Assembly: GCF_030068615.1 (NCBI RefSeq)
Contig: NZ_JASJOC010000003.1
Location: 372,001-436,000 of the forward strand
Direction of reading: 5' to 3'
Origin: Halostagnicola sp. A-GB9-2
GTDB taxonomy: Archaea > Halobacteriota > Halobacteria > Halobacteriales > Natrialbaceae
DNA: 64,000 bases
Every line of letters begins with the position of its first letter. Positions within the stretch are counted from its first letter, which is position 1. This document shows, piece by piece, positions 1-8,700 of the stretch. Made by a program: the position numbers and the translations under genes. Under the pieces are notes generated by a model. That model had not been told where the DNA came from. It saw nothing but the letters and a program-made list of their open reading frames with translations, and did not search any database.

Positions 1-151
1 AGTACCGACCGTCCGTGCGTCGCGTCGCCGCCCGCCCGCAGACGCCACCTGACTTCTCGAGTACCGTACACTGCGCGTTCGGTGCGTCCTGCTGGATGGC
101 ATACGCCGCGGCCGCGCTTGCCGCACCCGCGCCGATGATCCCGATTTCCAT
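1..151 (-). CDS. FAD/NAD(P)-dependent oxidoreductase, N-terminal fragment
   Basis: Only the first 50 residues lie in the window; the gene continues past the left edge. The protein starts MEIGIIGAGAASAAAAYAI, a Rossmann dinucleotide-binding loop (GxGxxS) right at the N-terminus. It is followed by an acidic beta-2 end (VLEKSGG) and then GRAATRR, which resembles the renalase/amine-oxidase-like FAD proteins common in haloarchaea. The substrate cannot be told from this fragment. The ATG at 149-151 is the only reasonable start because the nucleotide loop begins at residue 3. Confidence 0.7.
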   Translation of the reverse strand, partial: MEIGIIGAGAASAAAAYAIQQDAPNAQCTVLEKSGGVCGRAATRRTDGRY

Positions 152-281
152 ACGCGAACGTACGAACTGCCGGAGTAACTGTCTAGGGCTCGCGATTGCG
201 CTGCCCGCTCAAACACTGCGGTGATGATATCCGCGATGTTTGGCCCCAACCACGACTGCTGGTGCGTCGTCAGTTGTGTTC

Positions 282-317
282 TAAATCAATGGCCTCGGCA
301 CTCGAACAGGAACGACT
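282..317 (+). repeat. Dispersed direct repeat, copy 1
   Basis: This 36-bp stretch matches 1706-1741 with one mismatch, and its core (ATGGCCTCGGCACTC) recurs at 10830-10844. It lies just downstream of the membrane-protein gene at 329-1333. Three direct copies bracket two segments of accessory DNA, so they may be attachment sites or recombination scars. No recombinase gene is visible beside it. Confidence 0.75.
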
Positions 318-328
318 GGTGTCCCGTC

Positions 329-1333
329 CTAGACGTTTCGGAGGATGAGCGGATCGATCGCCAGCGTTCGCTTCGCGACCGTGGCGATCCGGAGGATGTA
401 TACGGTCAACAGCAGGAACGGGACGAGCGAAAGTGTAAAAGCGGCTCCGATGACCCAGACGAGATTTTCGACCATCATCGTCTGTCCGGTAACCGTCGTC
501 GAATCGACGAACGCCAGCGTTACCGTGGATATGACGATTCCGGGGACTGCAGTGTAGAGGATGAGCCGTGACAGGTTGATTAACTGCCACTGGAAGTACA
601 GCGTCTTAATATGTTCGCGCACGGGCCCGAATATAACGAACGCCTGTTTCAACTCGTCCAATGCCGTGAGCTGGTCGTCGTTCAATACATCGGCGTATTC
701 GTGCTTGAGATGTTCGGTCTGGACGATCTTCCAGGAATAGTTGTAATCCAGGAGCGCAGACACCACTTCGAACGTTCCGAACTCTGCGCCGTCTAGTTTT
801 TGTTTCACGTGTTCGGTGTTCTCGAGTACACTGTCGAGAAAGTCTTCGACCGCCGACTCGAGCTCCGGCTCGTTGGTCGCGTCGATCGTTCGACGAACCG
901 TCTCCGCCCTCGATTCGGTCGCGATGATGATATCGCGAGAAAATTCGGCCGGTTCTGCCGGCAACGGTTTCCCAGTGAGTTCCGAGACGAATCCCCGGAC
1001 GGTCATCGCGTTACTCATTCGTTCGTGTTGGTCCCCGAGCGGTCCGTTTTCCTGCGAGATGATCAGCTGATTGATTGCGACGACGAGCGTCACCCCCAAG
1101 ATCAACGCGCTGATCATCGTTCCGAAGATGCTTTCGATAACGCTGCGCTCCCCGAGAAGCACGGCGACGGCCGGGTTAATCGAGCCGATCAGTACGAACA
1201 CGGCGAAGACGATGCCCGCGAGGAACATCGTGACGAGTAGTCGGTTTGCGACCAACAGAAGCCATATTTTCAGCGAACTTTCGTTGGCCCGATCACGCAT
1301 CGTATCAGCTGTCTCTCTCGAGCGATCACTCAC
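329..1333 (-). CDS. Four-helix membrane protein of unknown function
   Basis: This 334-residue protein has two hydrophobic helices near residues 25-55 and 65-90, a charged region of about 160 residues, and two more helices near 260-285 and 295-320. The middle part is probably extramembrane and helical. I recognise no catalytic motif or family. The start is a GTG that overlaps the end of the DUF4177 fragment upstream, so the two may have been cotranscribed. The gene lies between repeat copies 1 and 2 and looks like accessory cargo; function not assigned. Confidence 0.7.
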   Translation of the reverse strand: MSDRSRETADTMRDRANESSLKIWLLLVANRLLVTMFLAGIVFAVFVLIGSINPAVAVLLGERSVIESIFGTMISALILGVTLVVAINQLIISQENGPLGDQHERMSNAMTVRGFVSELTGKPLPAEPAEFSRDIIIATESRAETVRRTIDATNEPELESAVEDFLDSVLENTEHVKQKLDGAEFGTFEVVSALLDYNYSWKIVQTEHLKHEYADVLNDDQLTALDELKQAFVIFGPVREHIKTLYFQWQLINLSRLILYTAVPGIVISTVTLAFVDSTTVTGQTMMVENLVWVIGAAFTLSLVPFLLLTVYILRIATVAKRTLAIDPLILRNV

Positions 1334-1559
1334 TCGTCACACCCCGTCGACGCTTGAATACCAGATACTTCGTCCCACCGCCGACGTAGTCGATTGTTTC
1401 GGTAAGCTTCCACCCGTGCGTTCCAAATTCGTTCAACGTCATTTCCGGATCCCCGGCCTCTTTCAGCGCGACGCCTCGCTCCGGTCTGATGATCTTGTAC
1501 TCCCGCGAAAAATTTCCACTATCTGAGATACAAATCCCACTACGCCAGGAGAGATAAAC
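1326..1559 (-). pseudogene. DUF4177-like fragment lacking a start codon
   Basis: The open frame reads REYKIIRPERG, then LNEFGTHGWKL and GGGTKYLVFKRR, the pattern of the short DUF4177 proteins (about 60 residues, unknown function). Upstream the frame runs to a TAG at 1560-1562 with no ATG, GTG or TTG. A GTG in another frame at about 1517-1519 would enter this frame only after a length change in the T run near 1509-1513. The gene is therefore either frameshifted or cut at its 5' end. It ends 8 nt inside the next gene on the same strand. Confidence 0.5.
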
Positions 1560-1704
1560 CTAGTACAGAGCACACTAACTGGGCGCTGCTTCTGTCTTTC
1601 TCACACAGGACTCGATCGATCAAATGCCATATTCATCGAATTTCTGAGACTATTTACTGGCATTACCGGACGGTATCGTATTGTGGACGCAGAGTTCAGT
1701 ACGG

Positions 1705-1741
1705 GTAAATCGATGGCCTCGGCACTCGAACAGGAACGACT
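1705..1741 (+). repeat. Dispersed direct repeat, copy 2
   Basis: Positions 1705-1727 are identical to 10822-10844 (23 bp), and 1706-1741 match 282-317 with one mismatch. The similarity to copy 3 extends left through a shared GTAC. This copy marks the left edge of the AT-richer island that ends at copy 3. It carries a short open frame beginning MASALEQERL, which also occurs in copy 1, but that frame soon stops and is unlikely to be a gene. Confidence 0.8.
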
Positions 1742-1840
1742 TACCAGTACACGATATTATCTAAAAAGAACCGATAGCAGTAATCCACTTGTCGGTATCA
1801 TTATTATCTGATATAGCGCCTATCTATATGGTGTTTTCGT

Positions 1841-2065
1841 ATGTCCGAAGTCCCACCGGCACCACGGCGAGCAAGTGACGAGGTCAGAAATTCAGCCGAA
1901 GACACGACCAGTCTCGAGGTGTATTGCCATCGTCAGCACAAGGGCGAATGGATGAAAGAGGCTGAAGAACAGGGCTGCAGTCTCAGCCAGTATATCTACG
2001 ATCTAATCCAAGAAGCTCGATGGCATCGAAATGATGGTGAAATCCCGGTTAGTGTAGAGTACTGA
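1841..2065 (+). CDS. Small haloarchaeal protein, possible ribbon-helix-helix type
   Basis: This 74-residue protein has a variable N-terminus, then an EVYCHRQHKGEWMKEAEEQG stretch and a helix SQYIYDLIQEARWHR. That layout (strand, helix, turn, helix) resembles the small DNA-binding or accessory proteins found next to integrases and plasmid genes in haloarchaea. No integrase is present here. An AT-rich stretch (CTATCTATATGG, about 1821-1832) precedes the ATG. It is the first gene inside the island. The DNA-binding role is inference. Confidence 0.5.
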   Translation: MSEVPPAPRRASDEVRNSAEDTTSLEVYCHRQHKGEWMKEAEEQGCSLSQYIYDLIQEARWHRNDGEIPVSVEY

Positions 2066-2149
2066 CTTCGAGTATTGCTTACGTTCTCATCTTCACTTTC
2101 ACTTTGGATGGTGAACAATTTTTAATACTGTTATCATATCCTCCCTATA

Positions 2150-2478
2150 ATGTGGATCGAAGTCCTTCCGGCAGTAGTGATCGAAAACCTGGAAGTGATT
2201 GCCCTCATCGCGCTTGGGCTGTTAGTAGAAAAAAGGTACATCAGCAGACCTGCAATCTGGGCAAATGTCGCAGCAGTAAACGTCCATCTCTTTGACTATC
2301 TCGCAGTCGAAAATTGCTCGTCTGGTATGCGAATATCGGAATTGTCGTCGCACTCCTCGCATTTTTCACGTACGCTACGGAGGAGTCACTTCTTAGTTGG
2401 TACTATACGTTGGCATGGGCTTACTCTTCCCTCCCAGTTGCTGGCTTAGTATATCTAACTTGGGCGGGAGCATTGTAA
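2150..2478 (+). pseudogene. Membrane protein gene broken by a one-base frameshift
   Basis: The first frame starts MWIEVLPAVVIENLEVIALI and stays hydrophobic to about position 2312. Hydrophobic coding sequence then resumes one frame over as LLVWYANIGIVVALLAFFTY, through VAGLVYLTWAGAL, to a TAA at 2476-2478. The switch falls in an AAAA run; one extra A would join the halves into a protein of about 110 residues with three or four membrane helices. A sequencing error in the A run would give the same picture. Family unknown. Confidence 0.55.
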
Positions 2479-2575
2479 TGAACTCGTTAGATGATTTGAT
2501 CGATCACGTCCAGAAGCGATAGAGCCTTGATGCAGAAGAACGGAAACAATACGCCTCAATCAAGTCGAGTAGTAC
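2478..2575 (+). pseudogene. Short decayed ORF with internal amber codon
   Basis: An ATG overlapping the stop of the previous frame (TAATG) opens MNSLDDLIDHVQKR. An in-frame TAG at 2520-2522 follows, then SLDAEERKQYASI continues in the same frame. The composition on both sides looks coding, and the translational coupling suggests a former two-gene operon with the broken membrane protein. No homologue recognised. The evidence is thin because the piece is short. Confidence 0.3.
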
Positions 2576-2632
2576 TTGCTATTCCAGTTCAGAGATCAAT
2601 CTACCTGCTTCACGAACAGTGATCTGCTTTAG

Positions 2633-3493
2633 TTATAATCGTTTTACAAGATCGTCAACATCAGCACCCAACTCTGTCGATTCCTTTCCCTGAAACGTTT
2701 CTTTCTCTTTTTCAGCTGAGTGATCGATTTTCGCTCGCTTAGTTCGATCGACTGATTCCTTCTCGGCCGAGCGGTTGACTTTCACTCCTCTAGTTCGATC
2801 GGTCGAACCTTTTTCGTCAGCTCTCGGCTGTTTCCGGTCCAAAGCCACCTCAACTTCCTCTCCAAAGGTTGATTCATAACTTTTCCTATGAATTCTTTTC
2901 CAGACCAAGAATATTCCATCTGTGATCATCCAAGCGGCAATCCATACGATCCCCCCTGCAATCATTGACAAAATAAACATTGGAATCCCAAGAATCATCA
3001 ACAGGATTGCTTGTCCCATTATCCCAGGAAAGATGCCGGATAAACCTTCTTGATGGATCATCCATATCATTGGTGAAAAGAGAACTAATCCACCCGCAAT
3101 CCCACCAATTATCCGACCTATCCAGTCCCCAGGAGACTCACAATTTTCCCGCTTAAAGAATTCGTCCCCATCATTCTCGATGTTATCTTCATCAATATAA
3201 TTCTCGAGATTTTGCAATCCGAGAGCAGTCCACGAAACACCAGACCTGCTTGAAGAGCGGGATGATCCCGTAGTTGGTATTGGATGTCCATGTATTTTTT
3301 CATGACATGGATGACACACCGTTCGCAAATTCCTTAGATGATGTGATCCGCCTTTAGAAATTGGTTTGATGTGGTGGACGTGTAGCTGTCTGTTACTCGT
3401 GCCACAGTCTGTACACTGATATCCGTCCCGTTTGAGAACTCGTTTTCGGATAGAATTCCAATTTGAGGGATATTTGTCATTAGCCCATCCCAT
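2633..3493 (-). CDS. Membrane-anchored HNH endonuclease
   Basis: This 286-residue protein has an N-terminal HNH nuclease domain (about residues 10-70): Zn-type cysteine pairs C27/C30 and C60/C63, the HVHH motif at 38-41 and the closing H64/H68. A linker leads to hydrophobic helices near 127-147 and 155-197. A charged C-terminal tail carries two 17-residue repeats (230-246 and 247-263) of the form S-x-DRTxxxKxxxSAEKE. HNH nucleases cut DNA with one metal ion; membrane attachment is unusual and hints at action on incoming DNA or a stress-gated effector (inference). A TATA-like TTAAATAGAA lies about 20-28 nt upstream. Confidence 0.75.
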   Translation of the reverse strand: MGWANDKYPSNWNSIRKRVLKRDGYQCTDCGTSNRQLHVHHIKPISKGGSHHLRNLRTVCHPCHEKIHGHPIPTTGSSRSSSRSGVSWTALGLQNLENYIDEDNIENDGDEFFKRENCESPGDWIGRIIGGIAGGLVLFSPMIWMIHQEGLSGIFPGIMGQAILLMILGIPMFILSMIAGGIVWIAAWMITDGIFLVWKRIHRKSYESTFGEEVEVALDRKQPRADEKGSTDRTRGVKVNRSAEKESVDRTKRAKIDHSAEKEKETFQGKESTELGADVDDLVKRL

Positions 3494-3777
3494 CTATACC
3501 CCTTAGAGAATTCTATTTAAGATATTAAATATTTTGGTAAGAAGACGTTCTTCTCTATTTATCATATGGGGATCTCCGAGGCCATATACGCGGACGAGCA
3601 CTGACGATGTACATTCTATTATAAACTTAGCTGAATAATACTTACACCAGAACCGTCTAAATCGGTATATCATGTCTTCCGCGGGGACCAATCAGAATAC
3701 TACTGAACTGATCGAGATCGAAACCACAGGCTGACTGAACGGCTACCTGATGTCTCTTCGATCCAATAGAGTGAGAA

Positions 3778-4523
3778 GGCACTGTCTAGTTGAGTCAGTT
3801 TGAGAAGTGAGCAGGCCGTTGAGTTAATTTGGAATGAAGCTCGCAGACCTGCTTAGCAAGAGCTACGACGCGGATTTAGAAGAAGCTTGGGAGAACGAGC
3901 GGACGGCGACGCCCGCCAGGGCGTTCGCCGTCCGGCTCCACGCCACCGGTTGTTCGCTTCGGGAGACAACAACGATTCTCGCTGAATTAGGCGTTGAACG
4001 CTCTCATGGAGCGGTTTGGAATTGGGTACATCGGCTGGCTGACAGCGTTCCCGACCCGCCGAGGGCGAAGCCCTCGCGGGTCGCGGTTGACGAGACCGCT
4101 GTCAAAATCAACGTCAAATGGTCTTGGTTGTACGCTGCAATAGACCTCGATACAAAGTTAATTCTCGACGCCCAGTTGTTCGGACGCCACGGCACTGATC
4201 CGGCGGCTGCGTTCCTGCATGGACTCCGCGAGAAACACGATTTCTCCGAAGCAGTGTTTCTCGTCGATCAATTTGGGTACCGGACTGCACTTGCTCGATT
4301 AGGATTGAACGGCCGGGTTGACTATACCGATCGAAACCTGATCGAAAAGTGGTTTCACACCTTCAAAATGCGAGTTGACTGTTTCCATAACTCGTGGGTG
4401 GGCAGTCGGCGGAGTGCCCGCAAATGGATTGAGCAAGTTTGTGCATTACTACAACCATCAGAGACCGCATCAATCGCTCGATGGAAAGACGCCAGCTGAC
4501 GAGGTGCTAAACTAGACAGTGCC
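3778..4523 (+). mobile_element. IS6-family insertion sequence
   Basis: The element is 746 bp and bounded by perfect 14-bp terminal inverted repeats (GGCACTGTCTAGTT at 3778-3791 and its complement at 4510-4523). It contains one IS6-type transposase frame. The 8 bp on the left (AGTGAGAA) and on the right (GATGAGGC) do not match, so the usual 8-bp target duplication is missing. That suggests a deletion or rearrangement between IS copies after insertion. The right terminal repeat runs into the 3' end of mcrC. Confidence 0.9.
3834..4515 (+). pseudogene. tnp: IS6-family transposase, frameshifted near its C-terminus
   Basis: An N-terminal helix-turn-helix (about residues 25-60, LRETTTILAELGVERSHGAV) is followed by the DDE catalytic core: D in VAVDETAVK, D in FLVDQFGY and E in NLIEKWFH. 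After WIEQ the frame goes off register and ends at 4499. The expected tail FVHYYNHQRPHQSLDGKTP appears one frame over and ends at TAG 4513-4515 inside the terminal repeat. One extra base near 4435-4438 (CAAGTTTG) explains this. The catalytic triad is intact, so residual activity cannot be excluded. Confidence 0.8.
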
Positions 4524-5798
4524 GATGAGGCCATGGCCTAATAGAGAGAACAACTTCTCTTCTAGCTCACTACGAAGTCTCCGAGTATAGCTGTGGAATT
4601 TCTCCGTCGGCTTCGGAGTCGGCAGTTCAATCAGGCTAAGAGGATGCTGATCAACGACGGTATACTGACTAGCTATCTCTTCTCGCTGCTCTGGGTAAAT
4701 CAGAACTCCCGGTACATCGTGAGCGAATTGGTATGAGGTCATTTGATAGAAATCCGCATTAGCTGGGCGTCCAAGCTTCCATTTTGCATCTCCAACGAGT
4801 ATCGGATTTCGCTCTTCGTTTCGCACCAGGATATCCGGTCGGATCGAAATCGTATGCTTTCCATCAGTGACAAGATTTCGAGTTGTTGTTTGAGATTTAA
4901 CGGTACAGGATCCATAGTCGTCAAATACTTCAGTGACTGCCCGTTCAACTGTTCGTTCAAAAATCTGATTCATGTCGATAAGAAGAGCGAAGGAACGCTG
5001 AGTACCGGTAGTGAACTCACGGACGTAGATACTTCTCAGAACGAGCTTTGTCAGCCGTATCAAGTCCGAGTAGTGATCGTTGAGCCGTGTTAGCTCAACC
5101 TGATCTAATTCTGCCGGTCGTACTGGCTCGAGGGATACTCGTTGACGTAATCGATGGCAATGCTTCTCGAGTGCCCGCTCGAGGGTTTGATCTCGAACAA
5201 ACCGAGTAAGATGTGTTGCTGCGAAGAGGGCGGCTTTGTTAGGAATTGTGTCGTAGGTGAGTTCGTCATAGGTGCATTCAAACTGAGTAGGTGTAATTCC
5301 CTGGCGCTGGATCTGTTTTTGTACGTTCAGCCGGCCCCGCAGATTGTTCTCGACTTCCTCTACTCGCCGATAGTCGCGATGGAGTCCCTGACGAATTACT
5401 GCCTCGAGTTCGGCTTCAAACAGCGCTGCGAGCGCCTCGATAAACGTTCTGCCGGCGGAGATTGATGTTTCCTCTTCGATCGTCTCAGACTGTACGCCCT
5501 GAGCATATCGGAGGAGAGTGAGGAGGTTGGTCTGTCCAGCTTTCGGTCGGATCTGGAGTGTTGGCCCGTCTGGGAGTGAGATGATCCCGACATACTGTGT
5601 CGCTCGAAGGGTCGCCATTCCATTCCGATCGAAGGTCAGGTCTAGTCGTTCCGCTCCCTCGTTCACCTCCGACTTGATCATCCGAAGATCCAGTTCGCTG
5701 AGGTCCAACGGATCGGTTGACTCGTACTCGTTCAGAGTCAGATCGACACTGTTCGAGCGGTCGGAATCGAACAGCGGAGATGGTATAGACTGACTCAT
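4512..5798 (-). CDS. mcrC: McrC-family restriction subunit
   Basis: This 428-residue protein is the nuclease partner of the GTPase encoded just upstream. McrC proteins carry a PD-(D/E)xK nuclease that cuts modified DNA once loaded by McrB. Here the catalytic pattern is D312 (IRPDILV) followed by GDAKWK near residue 336. The ATG overlaps the mcrB stop by one base (TAATG), so translation is coupled. The last codons (after GHGL) and the TAG stop lie in the terminal repeat of the IS6 element, so the natural C-terminus has been replaced by a few residues. The nuclease core is untouched. Confidence 0.85.
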   Translation of the reverse strand: MSQSIPSPLFDSDRSNSVDLTLNEYESTDPLDLSELDLRMIKSEVNEGAERLDLTFDRNGMATLRATQYVGIISLPDGPTLQIRPKAGQTNLLTLLRYAQGVQSETIEEETSISAGRTFIEALAALFEAELEAVIRQGLHRDYRRVEEVENNLRGRLNVQKQIQRQGITPTQFECTYDELTYDTIPNKAALFAATHLTRFVRDQTLERALEKHCHRLRQRVSLEPVRPAELDQVELTRLNDHYSDLIRLTKLVLRSIYVREFTTGTQRSFALLIDMNQIFERTVERAVTEVFDDYGSCTVKSQTTTRNLVTDGKHTISIRPDILVRNEERNPILVGDAKWKLGRPANADFYQMTSYQFAHDVPGVLIYPEQREEIASQYTVVDQHPLSLIELPTPKPTEKFHSYTRRLRSELEEKLFSLLGHGLIGTV

Positions 5799-8700
5799 TA
5801 GTCCGTAGTCTGTTCCTCGAATGCAAGTTCCCCTGTTTGGATCTCGGTTCGTAGGTCTGCTAATCGCTTATCACCGAAGTCGGGATGGCACCAATAATCG
5901 GGCCCATTTACGGGTCCAGTGTGCTCTGAGACCTGCTCGAGAATCGTTTGAGCAAGGCCCGAGAACGAATACTCCTCATCATTATAGAGCCATCTGACAC
6001 CATCGCTTTGACCGGTCTTACCCGTAATCTCACACCGCCAGAAGCGTTCGGATGAATCGTATGGCTGATCCGCCTCAGCCGGTACCTTCGATTCGTCGAA
6101 AACGAGCTGATCACCGGGATCTACTACTTTTTTGTCTAGGAGTAGATTGAGCGTGTTCTGTGTGTCTTCTTCCGTTTCTGTTTCAGGCTCTGCGAGTGAG
6201 ATCCCCTCGAGATTTGCGAGAGTTCGACGGAGATCGTCAGCTGTGAAATCTGCGATCTCTTCCATATCCCAGTGGAACAGGCGATCACCGCTGCCCCTGA
6301 AGAGTTCCTCTCGAATCCGATCGAACTGCCCGAAGTAGTACTCCTCGAGTAGCGGAAGGATCTCGTACTTCCAGGCATCCAGAACATCTGGGACGTCCTC
6401 GAGACCCATTAGGTACGAATGGCCGATCTGCTTCCCTTTTCCGAGGTCTGGCGTATCTACGATCTGGTCATTGAGTTCGCGAAGGGCCAAAATCGAGAGG
6501 GCGACTAAGCTTCGGTGAAGATCCGGTTCAGTTCGAGCTGTTTCGCGTACATCCTCGAGGTCCTCGAAGTCATCATAATAGTCGATGAGAGCTGTGTAGT
6601 TCGGCGGGAACGAAACGAATCGGAATCGGCGTCGGAGAGCCGCATCTACGAGCGCGATCGATCGGTCTGCCGTGTTCATCGTTCCGATAACGTAGAGGTT
6701 CGGTGGAACGGAAAACGACTCTCCGGAGTGCGCTAACGTAATTTCGACTTCGTCTTCTTCTCCGAGCCGTTTATCGCTCTCGAGTAGCGTAATCGTTTCT
6801 CCGAAGATCTGAGCGAGGTTCCCGCGGTTGATCTCGTCGATTATCAGTACGAAGCGAGGCGGCTCATCGACGTCCTCGTTTTGTTGGGCGTGGTGATATG
6901 CTCGCTCCGCCCGAGTGCAGATCCGCTTGAATACGCCGTCTTTGATATTGTATTCGACTGCCCCGTCCTCAGCTTCGGCGGTCAATCCCTCGAGGAAGTC
7001 TTCGTACGAGAACGAAGGGTGGAACGTAACAGTCTCGAGCTGATTCGATGAGGGTGTGTATCCCGGTTGTTGGTTAAGCCACCAACGGGCGAAACGCTGA
7101 GCAGTATACGTCTTCCCGGTTCCTGGCGGGCCGTAAAACACGAGTTGGCCCGTGTTTTGGAGCTGTCGTTCGATCGTCTCAGCATCTCTTGGTCGCTCAT
7201 CGGGTGTTACCAGTTCATCGCCACCTCGCCCATTGTGGACTCCTCTCAGTAGCTGTCTGAACTTCCCATGGTCGAGATTCGGAGTGACACCACTCTCTTC
7301 CTGTAGTCCTCGGAGTGATGCGACGAATACAATCTGTCCGGCTGTGAGATCCGAATTCTCGATTGTCCCCGACTCGACTGAATCAGCGATCTCCTCGAGT
7401 CGATCAGCGTTCTCTTCGTAAAGCTGGACGATCTGATCGAATTTTACTCGATCCGTAGAGGAGACATCCCCCTCTATGAGATCGGCCCGGTCAAGAGCTC
7501 TGGTCCAATCTCGAATAATCGACCTCGCTACGTCTATCGTGGGCCACGTGTCGACCTCATCAGTTTGCTCGAGCCGGGCCTGAATGTCTTCCGTGGCTTC
7601 CTCAATACCATCGTAGGTGTCTGCAGGTGGTAGCCCGATCGATGATTCGAATTCGTACCCACGTTCCTCCAGTAGTTCAGCAAGATATGGAGACTCCTCA
7701 GCCAGGATTTCTACGAGTTTGTCGGGACACTGAGTGAAGTAGTGTCCTTGATTGAGCGATAGCCGCTTATCGTAGAAGATCTTCTCGCTGTCTTCACGAC
7801 TCTGGCGTAGTCGCTCCTGGTACTCCGGTTTTTCGAGAAGGTCATCATAGACATGTATCTGGGGCTCGATGCCTTCGTACTCTCTGAGCCATCGTAGGTA
7901 TCCCCCCTGCTCTTGTTGTTCCTCAGTCCAGCGATCATCTGGCGGCCCCTCAAAATCCTCGTGCAGCTCTGAGTCGATTACCGAGACGCTGGCAAATTGG
8001 TGCTGATCCTGTAGGAGGTGGATGACAATATCTCCAACCTCTGCTTCACGCATCGTCTCATACCGCTTCCTACCACCCTGATCCCGACTGGGCGACATGA
8101 GTGCTTTCCCCAACCTAAATTCACCCTCCTGTTTATAGGGGCGATTTTGCGTCTGCGTTTTCTCGATCCAAACTGTTGGATTAGAGCTAATCTTCTCTCT
8201 ATCCTCTCTATTAGCTTCGAATTCGTCAGAATCGTCCCCGGCATGGGCTGAATCAGGGTCTCGTTGGACAATGTTCTCGTCATCGAAGGCAGACAGCATT
8301 AAATCGTAGAATCCGGTGTCCACAATATTTTGATAGGCTGCTACGAGCTCACTGAGGTCGGTAATAAGGTCGTTTTCACCGGGGAATTGGCTAGCATCAT
8401 AGGAACGATAACAAATTGTTGAGTCGCCGTAGTACTTGCTTCTCCCTGTCAATAGTCGGCTTGGGAGGTCGATCGCCTCCATTTCAAAACGTTTGAGGTC
8501 AATTTGCGTTCTAAGTATCTTTGCCCGTCTTGAGAGAATTTCCTTCGTACGCTCAAGACCATAGTTCTCCTTGAGTTCGGTCATCCCCTGATTGAGTGTC
8601 AGGAAAAGCCGATCCTCAACCGTGTCGAATAGATATACAACATACAGTCCATCTTGTGGGTTATTAGCAATTCGAGTGTCAAAAACACCAATCCAGGGGA

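Noticed and set aside
3503-3691. A 62-residue minus-strand frame rich in Arg and aromatic residues between the HNH gene and the IS
   Set aside because: No recognisable family and no clear start signal; in AT-rich island DNA such frames arise by chance. The 284 bp between the HNH gene and the IS therefore hold nothing I can support.
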